The notes under the pieces were generated by a model that ran no database searches, was not told the DNA's origin, and saw only the letters and a program-made list of their open reading frames with translations. Both the position numbers and the translations under genes were made by a program. From the NCBI GenBank assembly GCA_964440605.1, contig CAYTSW010000001.1, forward strand, positions 1 to 64,000: a stretch of DNA of 64,000 nt. Direction: 5' to 3'. Numbering within the stretch: position 1 is the first letter of the stretch; every line of letters starts with the position of its first letter. Of the stretch, positions 8,531-18,000 are shown in pieces. Source of the stretch: CAYTSW01 sp964440605 (GTDB lineage: Bacteria; Planctomycetota; Phycisphaerae; Phycisphaerales; UBA1924).

Positions 8531-10266
8531 TCGTTCGTGCCTCGTCATCCGACGCCTGCCCGCTCCCGGGGCAGGCGGCGCCGCTGGGCGAGACCCTCAT
8601 CGCGCGCGGGCTGATCACCAAAGACCAGCTCGAGCAGGCGCTCGAAGCGCAGCGCGAGGGCCAGAAGTCCAAGCTTCTGGGCGAGCTCCTCATCGAGCTC
8701 GGCTTCGTCCCCGAAGAAGCGGTGATGGAGCACCTGGCGGCGACGTACCGCGTGCCCTTCGCACGCATCGCCCCACGCGTCGCCGATCCCCGAGCCATCG
8801 ACCGCCTCCCACGCGACTTCATCGAGGCGCACGGCGTGCTCCCGCTCTTCGCCGTCCGTGACAAGCTCACCGTTGCCGTCAGCGAGCCGGCGAACCTCTT
8901 CCTGCGCGAGGAGATCGAGCGCCTCTCGAGCATGAGCGCACAGATCGTCGCCGCCCTCGACCGTGACATCCGCTCGACGCTCCAGGCCTACCTGCCCAAC
9001 GCCAACGTCTTCGTCATCGACGAGATCTACGACGACGTCGACGTCCGCGAGTTCGACACGACGCGCACCGACACGATGGACCTCGCGGACATCGAGGAGA
9101 TGTCGGGCCAGTCGCCGGTCGTCAAGCTGGTGAACTACGTCGTCTACCAAGCCATCCAGGACCGCGCGTCGGACATCCACATCGAGGCCGAGGACGCCCG
9201 CTCGCGCGTGCGCTACCGCGTCGATGGGCGCCTCTTGCAGAAGCTCAATCCACCCCACCAGATGCACCCGGCCATCGTCTCGCGCATCAAGATCATGGCC
9301 GGCATGGACATCTCCGAACGCCGCGTCCCGCAGGACGGCGACATCCACGTCGCCATCGACGGACGCCCCTTCGACCTGCGCGTTTCGACGATGCCCGGCA
9401 AGTTCGGCGAGAAGGTCGTCATCCGCCTCATCGACAACCGCAACGCCGTCGTCCCGATCGAGAAGATGGGCATGCGCGCCGAGATGGTCGAGCAGTGGAA
9501 GAGGGCCATCAGCGCGGCCAACGGCATGGTGCTCGTCACCGGCCCCACCGGCTCGGGCAAGTCGACCACGCTCTACTCGGCGCTCGCCGAGATCTCGACG
9601 GACGAGCTGAACATCTCCACCGTCGAGAACCCCGTCGAGGCCCAGCTCCAAGGCATCAACCAGTTCCAGGTCAACGAGAAGGCGGGCTTCAACTTCGCCG
9701 GCGCTTTGCGTGCGCTGCTGCGCCAGGACCCCGACGTCATCATGGTGGGCGAGATCCGCGATCTCGAGACCGCGACCATCGCGACGCAGGCCGCCCTCAC
9801 GGGCCACCTCGTGCTTTCGACGCTGCACACCAACGACGCCGTCTCAGCGGTCACCCGCCTCGTCAACATGGGCGTCGAGCCCTACCTCGTCGCCGCGATG
9901 CTCCGCGCCGTGCTCGCGCAGCGCCTGGTGCGCAAGGTGTGCCCGCACTGCCGTGAAGAGACCGAGCCGACCCCCGTCGACGCCGAACACCTGCGCACCG
10001 TGCTGGGCGAGGCACCCGAGAAGTTGTTCCACGGTCCCGGCTGCGCGCGCTGCCGAGGCGGGGGGTATAGCGGCCGCCTGGGCATCTACGAACTGCTGAT
10101 CCCCGAGGGCGAACTCCTCCAAGCCATCGCCCGCGACGCCTCGCTCCAGGACCTCACCGCCATCGCGTACGACAACGGCCACACCTCCATGCAGCACGAC
10201 GGCTTCTCGAAGGCCGCCGCCGGACTTACTACCGTCGAAGAAGTCCTCCGCGCCTCCGCTGGATGA
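8527..10266 (+). CDS. pilB: Type IV pilus/type II secretion assembly ATPase (PilB/GspE)
   Basis: A 579-residue cytoplasmic motor ATPase. The N-terminal MshEN/T2SSE-N type domain (GETLIARGLITKDQLEQAL) spans about 15-160. The ATPase core has Walker A GPTGSGKST (residues 339-347), an Asp box, Walker B region DVIMVGEIRDLETA, and a His box (STLHTNDA). A tetracysteine zinc site (CPHC at about 472-475 and CARC at about 506-509) is present. It drives pilin polymerisation. It could equally be called GspE; the preceding PilN/PilO-like genes favour a pilus. It is coupled to both neighbours by ATGA overlaps. Confidence 0.93.
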   Translation: MIVRASSSDACPLPGQAAPLGETLIARGLITKDQLEQALEAQREGQKSKLLGELLIELGFVPEEAVMEHLAATYRVPFARIAPRVADPRAIDRLPRDFIEAHGVLPLFAVRDKLTVAVSEPANLFLREEIERLSSMSAQIVAALDRDIRSTLQAYLPNANVFVIDEIYDDVDVREFDTTRTDTMDLADIEEMSGQSPVVKLVNYVVYQAIQDRASDIHIEAEDARSRVRYRVDGRLLQKLNPPHQMHPAIVSRIKIMAGMDISERRVPQDGDIHVAIDGRPFDLRVSTMPGKFGEKVVIRLIDNRNAVVPIEKMGMRAEMVEQWKRAISAANGMVLVTGPTGSGKSTTLYSALAEISTDELNISTVENPVEAQLQGINQFQVNEKAGFNFAGALRALLRQDPDVIMVGEIRDLETATIATQAALTGHLVLSTLHTNDAVSAVTRLVNMGVEPYLVAAMLRAVLAQRLVRKVCPHCREETEPTPVDAEHLRTVLGEAPEKLFHGPGCARCRGGGYSGRLGIYELLIPEGELLQAIARDASLQDLTAIAYDNGHTSMQHDGFSKAAAGLTTVEEVLRASAG

Positions 10267-11552
10267 CCTCGCAGCGGGCATACCACCGAGACATGATCAC
10301 CTTCAGCTACACAGCCCGGAGCCCGAGAGGCGAGGAACGCACGGGCGTCGTCGAGGCCGAGACACGCGGGCAAGCGCTCACGCAGCTCCAGCGCGACGGG
10401 TTGACCGTGCTGCGCATCGACGCCACCGTCGGCACGCAGCGCGTCAACGCCGACCAGATCAAGCTCAAGCAGGCCGCCTCGCAGATCGGCCGCGATGACG
10501 TCATCGCCTTCGCCTCGCAGATGGGCGTCATGCTCGAGACGGGCGTGCCCCTCGCCGAGGCGATGGACGCCGTCGGCGCCTCGGCCAAGGGCTCCTCCAG
10601 CACGGGCGACGGCAACCAGCACAACAAGATCTCCGGCCTCTCCCGCGTGCTCAACGCCATCAGCTCGCGCGTCTCGGGGGGCGAGCCCTTCTCCGCCGCC
10701 ATCGCGACCTTCCCGCGCGTCTTCCCGCCGCTGATGGTCTCGCTCGTCGAGGCCGCCGAGGCCTCGGGCACGATGGGCCCGATGATGGCCCGCGTCGCGG
10801 ACTACCTCGACAAGGACCGCAAGACCTCGCGCAAGATCCGCGGTGCCCTGACGTACCCGTTGATCATGGTCGGCCTGTCGCTGGTGATTACCGGCTTCCT
10901 GGTGACGTGGGTCCTGCCGCGCTTCGCGAAGATCTATGAGTCGCGCGAAGCCGCGCTGCCCAGGCCGACGGTCATCGTGCTGGGCATCTCCGACTTCGTT
11001 CAGACGCAGTGGCCGGCGATCCTCGCCGGGCTCATCGGGCTGGTCATCGCGTACTTCGCAACCCGCGCAACCGAGGGCGGCAAGCGCCTGCTCGACGTCC
11101 TGCGCATCCGCCTGCCCGTCATCGGACCCATGTTCAACAAGTTCTACATGGCCCGCGGCCTGCGCACGCTCGGCACACTCCTCGCCGCCGGCGTGCCGCT
11201 GCTCGACGCCGTCCGCATCGCCCGCGGCGTTACCACCAACGCGCTCTGGCAGGAACTCTGGGACCGCGTCGAGCACGCGATGACCAACGGCCAGCCCGTC
11301 GCCGGCGTCCTGCTCGACTCCGACCTCATCCCCACGCCCGTCGCCCGCATGTTCGCCGCCGGCGAACGCGCCGCCAAGCTCCCCGAAGTGCTCGACCGCG
11401 TCGCCGAGACCGTCGAAGGCGACCTCGATGAAGCGATCCACTCGGCGACGCAACTCATCGAGCCGGCGATGATCATCTTCATGGGCGCCACCATCGGCGG
11501 CATCGCCATCGCGCTGCTCCTGCCCATCTTCAGCATCGCTAACACCGTGTAA
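10263..11552 (+). CDS. pilC: Type IV pilus/type II secretion inner-membrane platform protein (PilC/GspF)
   Basis: A polytopic inner-membrane protein of 429 residues with two T2SSF domains (about 75-200 and 285-410). Three membrane segments are visible, near 200, 240 and 405 (FMGATIGGIAIALLLPIFSI). It is the platform on which the ATPase acts. The ATG at 10263 overlaps the pilB stop, but the family's usual beginning (MITFSYTARSPRGE) starts at ATG 10293, so the mature protein may be 419 residues. It is the last gene of the operon, and a cluster of hairpins follows. Confidence 0.92.
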   Translation: MTSQRAYHRDMITFSYTARSPRGEERTGVVEAETRGQALTQLQRDGLTVLRIDATVGTQRVNADQIKLKQAASQIGRDDVIAFASQMGVMLETGVPLAEAMDAVGASAKGSSSTGDGNQHNKISGLSRVLNAISSRVSGGEPFSAAIATFPRVFPPLMVSLVEAAEASGTMGPMMARVADYLDKDRKTSRKIRGALTYPLIMVGLSLVITGFLVTWVLPRFAKIYESREAALPRPTVIVLGISDFVQTQWPAILAGLIGLVIAYFATRATEGGKRLLDVLRIRLPVIGPMFNKFYMARGLRTLGTLLAAGVPLLDAVRIARGVTTNALWQELWDRVEHAMTNGQPVAGVLLDSDLIPTPVARMFAAGERAAKLPEVLDRVAETVEGDLDEAIHSATQLIEPAMIIFMGATIGGIAIALLLPIFSIANTV

Positions 11553-11559
11553 GCAATCG

Positions 11560-11685
11560 TGGGTGCCCGGGTACGACGCAGCCGAACCCGGCGTTGATCT
11601 CTCGAAGCGCGTAGATCCGGCTTCTGCTGCGCAGTAGCCGGGCACCCGCACATCCTGGTTCAGCAAGCTGAACCAGGGCACCCAC
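11560..11685. repeat. Cluster of three REP-like hairpins after the pilus operon
   Basis: The region between pilC and recJ holds three stem-loops. The first begins with the foot GTGGGTGCCC (11560-11569). The second has arms CCGGCT/AGCCGG (11617-11622 and 11636-11641) followed by GGCACCC. The third is a perfect 10-bp stem, CCTGGTTCAG (11654-11663) with loop CAAG, followed by GGGCACCCAC (11676-11685). The first foot is the exact reverse complement of the last. The arms differ but the feet match, so this is a repeat family rather than one simple terminator. It may also end transcription of the convergent genes. Confidence 0.7.
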
Positions 11686-11698
11686 GGCAGACACTCGC

Positions 11699-13528
11699 CT
11701 ACCGCCGCCCAGCCTCCACCACCCCAGCGTCGCTCCGCCGGTGCGTCGCTCCGTCGCTCTCGCGCAGGTCTCGCACCTCACCCTCCACGCGCTCGATCCC
11801 CTTCCACGTATTGAGCTTCGGGCGCACCACGACGTCGATCTCCATCCCGGCGCGCAGCGACTCGACGTGCTCACCCCAGCGCCACCCGACAAGCCGGATC
11901 TCGCGCCCGACCGACCCGATGCGCACCTGCATGTGCGCGCCATGAGCGCCCATCGGCCTCGCGTGCTCGGCCAGGCGCACGCCGCGTACCAGCACGTTCG
12001 GCTCCGGGTTGCCGCGGCCGAACGGCGCCAGGTGCTCGAGCTGCTTCACCGCCATCGGCGTCAACTCGTCGAGCGTCGCGGCGCAGTCGATCCGCAGCCG
12101 CGGCGTGAGCATGTCCCCCTTGATGCGCTCGTGCGCGACCGCATGGAACGCCTCGCGGAACGTCTCCAATCCCGCCGAACGCACAGCTAAACCAGCCGCC
12201 ATCTCGTGCCCGCCGAACTTCTCCAGCACGTGCGCACACGACGCGAGCGCCCCGTGCAGGCTGAACCCCTCGATGCTCCGCCCCGAGCCCTTGGCGAGCT
12301 CGCCGTCGTCGCACAGCAGCACGCTCGGTCGGCAATAGCGCCCCACCAGCCGCGAGCAGACGATGCCAACCACGCCCACGTGCCACGAGCGATCGCTCAG
12401 CACGATCGCCCGCCCGCGGCCGCCCGTCATGCCCGCGGCTTCGGCCCGCTCGGCGGCCTCCTCGAAGATCCGCTTCTCCTCGTCACGCCTCGCGCGGTTT
12501 TGCTTGTCAAGACGGGCCGCGATCGCCGCCCCTCGCTCCGTATCGGCCAGCGTCAGCAGCTCGATGGCTTCCTGCGCATGGCCCATCCGCCCGCACGCGT
12601 TGAGCCGCGGCCCGAGCACGAAGCCGGCTTCGCGCGAACCGATCGGCTCGGCGCCGAGCTGGCACACCTCCAGCAGTGCGCGCACGCCCGCGTTCTCCAC
12701 CCGCCGAAGCTCCGCGAGCCCGAATCGCGCGATCAGCCGATTCTCCCCCTCCAGCGGCACCATGTCCGCAACCGTCGCCAGCCCTGCCAGCGCCAGACCC
12801 TCCATCAACACGCGCCGCATCGCCTCATCCACCCGCGGCCCGCCGGCGGCCATCGTCGCCACGCGCCACGCCAGCTTGAACGCCACCCCCGCCCCCGCCA
12901 ACCCGCCGAACGGATACCCCTCGGCGCTGCCCGCGATCCGCGGGTGCACGACCGCGAGCGCGTCGGGCAGCGAGCCGTCGACCCGTGGCGTGTGGTGATC
13001 AGTGACGATCAGGTCTACGCCCATTTCCCGCGCCGCACGGGCTTCTTCTACCGCCGTGATGCCGCAATCGACGCTGACGACCACGCGCGCGCCGGTCGCC
13101 GCCAGCTCGCGCAGTGCGCCAACGCTCAGGCCGTACCCCTCGTCCACGCGGTGGGGCACGTACGTCGCGAGGCGTCCCTCCATCGGCGCCATCGGATCGA
13201 TGGCGGCCAGGGTGTTGAACAGCAGGGCGGCGCCGCAGATGCCGTCGACGTCGTAGTCGCCGAAGACCACGATCTTCTCGCCCTGCTTCAGCGCTTCGAG
13301 CAAACGCTCGGCGGCCCGCTCCGCGCCGGGCAGCAGGCCCGGATCGTGCATCGCGGTCAGCAACGGGTTGCAGAACCGACGCGCGTCGTCCGCGTCGCCC
13401 AGCCCCCGTGCCGCGAGCACACGCGCGACCAGCGGCTCAAGCGTTCCCGCTGGACCATCCGTGTCCGAGAACGCCGCGGGCTTCGGTTCGATCCATCGGT
13501 GCGTCAGCCCTCGCATCGGCGACACCAT
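11699..13528 (-). CDS. recJ: Single-stranded-DNA-specific exonuclease RecJ
   Basis: A 5'-3' single-strand DNA exonuclease of recombination and repair, about 609 residues. DHH-superfamily motifs are intact: FGDYDVDG, SVDCGITA, TDHHTP and the RLNACGRMGHA motif that follows. The DHHA1 domain carries the GGH motif (KFGGHEMAAG), and a RecJ OB-type domain lies at the C-terminus. Start choice is uncertain: GTG 13546, ATG 13528 and ATG 13516 are in frame, and only weak ribosome sites precede them. It is transcribed away from adk and converges on the pilus operon. Confidence 0.93.
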   Translation of the reverse strand: MVSPMRGLTHRWIEPKPAAFSDTDGPAGTLEPLVARVLAARGLGDADDARRFCNPLLTAMHDPGLLPGAERAAERLLEALKQGEKIVVFGDYDVDGICGAALLFNTLAAIDPMAPMEGRLATYVPHRVDEGYGLSVGALRELAATGARVVVSVDCGITAVEEARAAREMGVDLIVTDHHTPRVDGSLPDALAVVHPRIAGSAEGYPFGGLAGAGVAFKLAWRVATMAAGGPRVDEAMRRVLMEGLALAGLATVADMVPLEGENRLIARFGLAELRRVENAGVRALLEVCQLGAEPIGSREAGFVLGPRLNACGRMGHAQEAIELLTLADTERGAAIAARLDKQNRARRDEEKRIFEEAAERAEAAGMTGGRGRAIVLSDRSWHVGVVGIVCSRLVGRYCRPSVLLCDDGELAKGSGRSIEGFSLHGALASCAHVLEKFGGHEMAAGLAVRSAGLETFREAFHAVAHERIKGDMLTPRLRIDCAATLDELTPMAVKQLEHLAPFGRGNPEPNVLVRGVRLAEHARPMGAHGAHMQVRIGSVGREIRLVGWRWGEHVESLRAGMEIDVVVRPKLNTWKGIERVEGEVRDLRESDGATHRRSDAGVVEAGRR

Positions 13529-13658
13529 ACCTCGCCCACCCCACACCGGCCCCGTCGGCTACCCTCCCGACACTCGGAGACACCTTCGCCACCAACCCTC
13601 CACACCGACCGCCAGCCTCACCGACCACGCCCGACCAACCACCACAAGGAGACCAACC

Positions 13659-14258
13659 GTGTCCGACAAGTACCGCTCCGTCGTCCTCATCGGCCCCCCC
13701 GGCGCCGGCAAGGGGACCCAGGGCAAGCTCCTCGGTAACATCCCGCGCTTCTTCCACCACTCCTCGGGCGACGTCTTCCGCAACCTCAGCCCCGCGACCG
13801 AACTCGGAAAAACCTTCCACCACTATTCCTCGCAAGGTCTGCTCGTCCCCGACGACCTCACGATCGACGTCTGGCATGCCAACATCAAGGCTCAGGCCGT
13901 CGTCGGTGCCTTCCGCCCCGAGTCGGACCTGCTCGTGCTCGACGGCATCCCGCGCAACGCTCACCAGGCGGGGCTGATGGATCAGCACGTCGACGTCAAA
14001 CGCGTCATCCACCTCGTCTGCGAGGACGAAAATGCCTTTGTCGAACGCCTCAAGCAGCGCGCGACCGAGGAAAAGCGCCCCGACGACGCCAAGGAAGACG
14101 TTATCCGCCGACGGTTCCAAGTCTACAAGGACGAAACCCGCCCCGTCCTCGAGCACTATCCCAATGAGATCATCGCCCAAGTCGAAGCGATGGGAGCCAT
14201 CCCCGAGGTGCTCCACCGTGTGCTCGGGGCGCTGCTCCCGGTCCTCAACACGAAGTAG
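13659..14258 (+). CDS. adk: Adenylate kinase (short form)
   Basis: Interconverts ATP + AMP and two ADP in the cytoplasm. The 199-residue protein has the P-loop GPPGAGKGTQ (from residue 12), an NMP-binding segment with SSGDVFR, and DGIPRN where most adenylate kinases have DGFPR. The LID insertion is absent (short form): the chain passes directly from the arginine-rich QRATEEKRPDDA segment to RRRFQVYKDET. Start is GTG 13659, chosen because a full AAGGAG at 13646-13651 lies 7 bases upstream; the open frame extends further upstream but without a ribosome site. Confidence 0.92.
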   Translation: MSDKYRSVVLIGPPGAGKGTQGKLLGNIPRFFHHSSGDVFRNLSPATELGKTFHHYSSQGLLVPDDLTIDVWHANIKAQAVVGAFRPESDLLVLDGIPRNAHQAGLMDQHVDVKRVIHLVCEDENAFVERLKQRATEEKRPDDAKEDVIRRRFQVYKDETRPVLEHYPNEIIAQVEAMGAIPEVLHRVLGALLPVLNTK

Positions 14259-14303
14259 ACCGAGCGACCGTTCATCCCGCCGCGCACCGACAAGGAGTTC
14301 ACC

Positions 14304-14606
14304 GTGACGACGCATCCCTCCCGCCTCGCCAGCGCACTCGGCGGCGCCGCCATCGCCCTTACTGGCGTTGCGGCCGGCGCCTTCCTCTTCTCGGGCCACC
14401 ACCAGCCCGTCGCCCTCGCGGCTCAGGACAACGACGCCCGCGGAGACATCCCCGCCCTGATCCTCGACCCCGACAAGCCCGCCCTCGTCGTCGCCCGCTC
14501 GGGCATCTTCTTCGTCATCGATCAGAACGGCAACGCCCTGCCCATCCGCGTCGAAGACTCCGCCCTGCGGAATGTGCCGGGGACGGAGTTTTTGCGGGCT
14601 TGGTAG
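14304..14606 (+). CDS. Small exported or membrane-anchored protein of unknown function
   Basis: A 100-residue protein with a GTG start at 14304 and AAGGAG 6 bases upstream. The N-terminus is a signal peptide or membrane anchor (about 9-30, alanine-rich, then LAAQ). The remaining 65 residues carry no recognisable motif; a beta-rich stretch (PALVVARSGIFFVIDQNGN) may form a small hairpin fold. It lies 45 bases after adk and probably shares its transcript. I do not recognise the family. Confidence 0.6.
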   Translation: MTTHPSRLASALGGAAIALTGVAAGAFLFSGHHQPVALAAQDNDARGDIPALILDPDKPALVVARSGIFFVIDQNGNALPIRVEDSALRNVPGTEFLRAW

Positions 14607-14631
14607 CACCCGCACCTTGAGCCAAAGGCGT

Positions 14632-14680
14632 AAGCAGAGGCGCCGAGAAGCAGAGTGCGCAGAGAGAAAGCGGGGGCAGA
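14632..14680. repeat. Purine-rich GCAGAG repeat stretch
   Basis: Irregular repetition of GCAGAG/GAGAA units (GCAGAGGCGCCGAGAAGCAG and following) in the 314-base gene-free interval 14607-14920. A similar stretch occurs at 38689-38750. It is not coding on either strand as far as I can tell. The same interval also holds the hairpins at 14703-14771 and a terminator. Confidence 0.5.
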
Positions 14681-14702
14681 GCCGGTGATCGTCGGGCGTG
14701 AG

Positions 14703-14771
14703 TGACCTGGCTTTGCAGGTCAGTGCTTCGAGCGTTCGTCCGGTGCCACTATGCACCGAAGGTGCGTAGTG
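14703..14771. repeat. Two REP-like hairpins, one with the GGTGCCAC foot
   Basis: The first hairpin has arms TGACCTG (14703-14709) and CAGGTCA (14716-14722) with loop GCTTTG. The second begins with CGGTGCCAC (14741-14749); its 11-bp stem pairs 14747-14757 with 14761-14771 (one G-T pair) around loop GAA. Both resemble the intergenic hairpins at 38760, 38835, 59878 and 63591 in loop or foot sequence. Confidence 0.6.
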
Positions 14772-14864
14772 CGACACGCGGAAGGCCCAAGCACAACGCG
14801 GCCGCGCCGCATCGTGGCAACACACCCACGAGCAGCCGCCGCTTCCCGTCTTCGCTTCTCAACC

Positions 14865-14892
14865 GAAAACGCCCGGCCGATCGGCCGGGCGT
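14865..14892 (-). terminator. Rho-independent terminator for the LTD/dockerin protein gene
   Basis: A perfect 24-base palindrome (14869-14892, arms ACGCCCGGCCGA and its complement) is followed on the minus strand by four T residues (AAAA at 14866-14869 on the plus strand). It lies 28 bases beyond the stop of the minus-strand gene at 14921, the expected place for an intrinsic terminator. Confidence 0.85.
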
Positions 14893-14920
14893 CGCTCATT
14901 CACCGCGTTACCGACCGCCT

Positions 14921-16591
14921 TTACTGCAGGCAGTCCGTTCGTCCGAACTCGGCGCCGAAGCTGCCGAAGTCCGCGCCGTCCACGACGCCGTCGTTGTTGC
15001 TGTCGGCCTGGGCCGCGTAGTTCATGTCGCCGGCCATGGAGCCGAAGGCGGCGCCGAACGCGCCGAAGTCCGCACCGTCGATGGAGCCGTCATTGTTGAA
15101 GTCGAAGACGCACACATTCACCGGCTCGACCTGATCGGCGATCACGTCGATGTCGGCCTGCGTGACGGCTTCGCCATCATCGACCAGCTTGAGCAGCGCC
15201 AGCACCTGCTGGAACGCCGGGCCCTGCCAGCGCCACTCCATGCCGAACGTGCCCACGACCTGATCGTCGAGCGTCGCGCCGAGCAGGTTCTGAGCGATCG
15301 TCAGGTCGTCGGCGTCGACGTCCATGTCGAAGTCCAGGTCGCCGGGGATGAACTGGAACTGCGTGATGCCGGCGCCCGAGTTCTCGAAGCCGGGCGTCAT
15401 GGGCAGGCCGCCGGCGTCGATGTCGTCGATGAGAAACATGCCGCTTGGCGTTGGGGTGCAGGTGGGCGGCAGGGGCAGGTCGCCGTCGTCGGGCTCGGGG
15501 TCGCATGAGCCGTCGTAGCCGAGGGCGGTCTGGTCGGTGGGCGCCTTGGTGAGCGGGCGGTTCATGTCGCCGGGTGCCGCTTCGAGATCGGAGGTGTAGA
15601 CCTGCCCGGTGATCGTGCCGCCCGAGACGGGGTTCGGGATGGGCCCGGCGTCAACTTCGCCGTAGACGAATGCTTCGTCGGCGGTCCGCGTGGGCTCGAT
15701 GCGGAAGCCGCCCATCGCCATCGGGTCATCGACGGTGCGGAAGCCGAGCATGGGGTTGTCGAGGTAGTAGCGGATGCGGGTCGCCGAGTCGGGGTTGAAC
15801 GCGGGGGTGTCGGAGATCTCGTTGTCGCTGTCGCGCATGTACTCCTTGCCGCCGTCGTCCGACCACGCCAGCTCGTCCACGAGCTGGTACGGCTCGAGGT
15901 TCGGGTTGCCCGCGGGCTGACCGGGGATCTGCGGCACGCTCGTCTCGCCGCCGCGGTCGATCTCCGAATCAAAGTTGACGTCGACGAGCGTGTCCTTCTC
16001 CCACGCGTGGCCGGCGAGGTAATCCGGGCGCTGGTTCAGCGGGCTGACGCGTGTGTCGTTCGGACGCCGCCGGATGAGCAGGATGTTCGTCGATCCGGCC
16101 GTGGCGATCTGACCGACCTCGTCGCCCGAGACGATGTGCAGGGCGAAGGCGGTGGCGCCGTTGAGGAAGCGCTTGTTGAGCGGGTTCTCGCCGACGAGCG
16201 GGCCGGCGAAGGCCGGGTTGGGACGCAGCGGGTTCTGCGTGGTGAGGTTGTTGGGGAAGTCGGTGAAAGCGATCACGAAGTAGCCGTTCTCATCGAGCGA
16301 CCATCCATCGAGCGCGAACGCCTCGTCCACCTCGGGGATATCGCGGTTGGTATCGACAAACCCGGGCTGACCGATGACGTCATCGCCGTCCGGGTCGCGC
16401 CCGCCCTTGACGACCGCGACCATGTAGCCGGTGAGGTCGAGGTTGGGGCAGCCGTAGAGCTCGATGTAGGCGAACTCCTCGTCGGTCAGCCCGGCCGGCG
16501 GGTTGACCGACACCTCGCTGATGACCACCTGTCCCAACGCCCCGCCACAACACGCCAGCAGCATCGCCGCCGCTCCAAACGCCATTCTCAT
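14921..16591 (-). CDS. Exported lamin-tail-domain protein with C-terminal dockerin-like EF-hand repeats
   Basis: A 556-residue exported protein. The signal peptide spans 1-20 (MRMAFGAAAMLLACCGGALG). Residues 21-150 resemble a lamin-tail (LTD) domain (VVISEVSVNPPAG, FAYIELYG, LTGYMVAV). A long middle region of unknown fold follows. The C-terminus has two EF-hand/dockerin-like repeats (DFNNDGSIDGADFGAFGAAF and DSNNDGVVDGADFGSFGAEF). This 'GC-type' C-terminal module is typical of secreted Phycisphaerae proteins and may aid surface anchoring. The start was chosen at 16591 because GGAGGAG lies 8 bases upstream and the signal peptide begins there. Function unknown. Confidence 0.8.
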   Translation of the reverse strand: MRMAFGAAAMLLACCGGALGQVVISEVSVNPPAGLTDEEFAYIELYGCPNLDLTGYMVAVVKGGRDPDGDDVIGQPGFVDTNRDIPEVDEAFALDGWSLDENGYFVIAFTDFPNNLTTQNPLRPNPAFAGPLVGENPLNKRFLNGATAFALHIVSGDEVGQIATAGSTNILLIRRRPNDTRVSPLNQRPDYLAGHAWEKDTLVDVNFDSEIDRGGETSVPQIPGQPAGNPNLEPYQLVDELAWSDDGGKEYMRDSDNEISDTPAFNPDSATRIRYYLDNPMLGFRTVDDPMAMGGFRIEPTRTADEAFVYGEVDAGPIPNPVSGGTITGQVYTSDLEAAPGDMNRPLTKAPTDQTALGYDGSCDPEPDDGDLPLPPTCTPTPSGMFLIDDIDAGGLPMTPGFENSGAGITQFQFIPGDLDFDMDVDADDLTIAQNLLGATLDDQVVGTFGMEWRWQGPAFQQVLALLKLVDDGEAVTQADIDVIADQVEPVNVCVFDFNNDGSIDGADFGAFGAAFGSMAGDMNYAAQADSNNDGVVDGADFGSFGAEFGRTDCLQ

Positions 16592-16750
16592 CGCAAGTCT
16601 CCTCCGGCGGCCTCTCACAGCGCCCGCCGCTCTCTCTTCATCTCGAGCCGGCCACACGACCGACCACCTGTTCAATGTCGCGACGCACGCTCCCGCTTGT
16701 GCTGCCTGTCCCCGTCGTCGCTCCGTTTCTCCGCCTCTTGTGCCCGCTGC

Positions 16751-16790
16751 GCCCACCGGTCACCGGGCTCGCGCCGGGTGTTGACCGAAG
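16751..16790. repeat. Dispersed repeat copy with hairpin (pairs with 20220-20259)
   Basis: The core GCCCACCGGTCACCGGGCTC and its continuation to about 16787 is nearly the same as the sequence beginning at 20220 (GCCCACCGATCACCGGGCTC). It contains a stem CACCGGGC/GCCGGGTG (16761-16768, 16773-16780) with one mismatch, around loop TCGC. It lies between two convergently placed exported-protein regions and has no coding potential I would defend. Confidence 0.55.
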
Positions 16791-16821
16791 GTCCTTGCCC
16801 TCCCGTCGCTCCTTCGCTCCC

Positions 16822-17817
16822 TCAGAGCGGATCCCCATCCCGGAACCGCCCACCGAAGACCTTGTCCTCGAAGTCGTCGTCGTGATAGAGGTAGCCATCG
16901 CCGGTCACGAAGGGCGGCGTGAAGCTGAAGCGCCCGTCGGGCCCGCCCATCCACTCGGTGAAGGGGTTGGACGCGGTGTCCTTAAACGAGTCGACGTGCC
17001 CGTCGGCGAAGCCGATGTTGCCAATCTGGCGCCCGTGCGTCTTGTTCGCCCGCGTCCCGCCACGACCGTGCGCAGGCCCGAGGTCCTCGTAGTTCTGGCG
17101 GCCCCAGCCGTCGGTCCCGCCCGAGTCGGGCCCGTCGGTGAGCGACCGCGCCAGCTCGCCGCTGACGCCATTGATCGTCACGAACTCCTGGTCGTCTGCC
17201 TCACCCGTCGCCGCCGTCCCGAACAGCGGCACCGCGCTCGACGCGACCTTGTTCACTCTTGTCACCGTCAGCGGGCCCACATTCTGGTCGGGCACTTTCG
17301 GGTCACCCGCGACCGTGAACGGGTCGAGCCGGTCGGTGAAGGCCATGGGCCACGTCTGGCAGTAGTTCGTGTTGTAGCCACGCTCCAGCAGACGGACCTG
17401 GTCTTCCTCGGTCATCGGCTTCCAGGGCGAGAACTGGTTCAGTCGGCCGAGCGTGATGTTCTGCGTAAAGGCCGCGGGGTGGCCCGGCGAGAGGATCTGC
17501 CCGGGAATGAGGATCTCGTTCTCGATCATGTCGGCCATCCAGCCGCTCTCGTCGATCGCGCCGTAGCTGCGCGTGGGCCCGCGGTTGTCCGAGGGGCCCG
17601 TGCAGAGCAGCCCGTCGTTCTCGTTGGAGAACGACAGCGATCCGATCACCAACTGCCGCAGATTGCTCTTGCACGACGCGATCCGCGCCATCGTCTGGGC
17701 GCGCCCGAGCGCGGGCAGCAGCACGCCGATCAGCAGCGCGATAATCGCCACCACCACGAGCAACTCCACCAGCGTGAAGCCCCGCCGCCCGCGACCACGA
17801 TCGATCGAACGACCCAT
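16822..17817 (-). CDS. Prepilin-type N-terminal cleavage/methylation domain protein (pseudopilin-like)
   Basis: A 331-residue protein with a short basic leader and the class III/type IV prepilin signature [20 protein letters not shown], which is cleaved after Gly and N-methylated by prepilin peptidase. The C-terminus has the planctomycete-type [13 protein letters not shown] element of the H-X9-DG family. Such proteins are very numerous in planctomycetes and may form pseudopili or surface structures. The pilus machinery at 1-11552 could assemble it. ATG 17817 is preceded by AGGGAGG at 6 bases. The gene stands alone. Confidence 0.88.
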   Translation of the reverse strand: MGRSIDRGRGRRGFTLVELLVVVAIIALLIGVLLPALGRAQTMARIASCKSNLRQLVIGSLSFSNENDGLLCTGPSDNRGPTRSYGAIDESGWMADMIENEILIPGQILSPGHPAAFTQNITLGRLNQFSPWKPMTEEDQVRLLERGYNTNYCQTWPMAFTDRLDPFTVAGDPKVPDQNVGPLTVTRVNKVASSAVPLFGTAATGEADDQEFVTINGVSGELARSLTDGPDSGGTDGWGRQNYEDLGPAHGRGGTRANKTHGRQIGNIGFADGHVDSFKDTASNPFTEWMGGPDGRFSFTPPFVTGDGYLYHDDDFEDKVFGGRFRDGDPL

Positions 17818-18000
17818 GCAATGCCTCCCTGAACGGCGTCGAACTCGTCCACGCCCGCGCTTCGAGCGCAGGCACATGACACCATCACAGAATCCACGAG
17901 CCCTCGCAGCGTTTCCCCAACGCGTAAGCGCAATCTTCACGCGATCACAACGGTGAAACGCGGGTCGACCACCCCGTGCGCACAACCACCACCATTCACG

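Noticed and set aside
12206..13738. A 510-codon plus-strand open frame opposite recJ
   Set aside because: RecJ on the minus strand carries all DHH motifs; the plus-strand translation is Arg/Pro/His-rich filler, and its end runs into adk in another frame.
14632..14680. A CRISPR-like array from the regularly spaced GCAGAG units
   Set aside because: Units are 6-14 bases, irregular and contiguous, with no unique spacers of constant length and no cas genes in the window.
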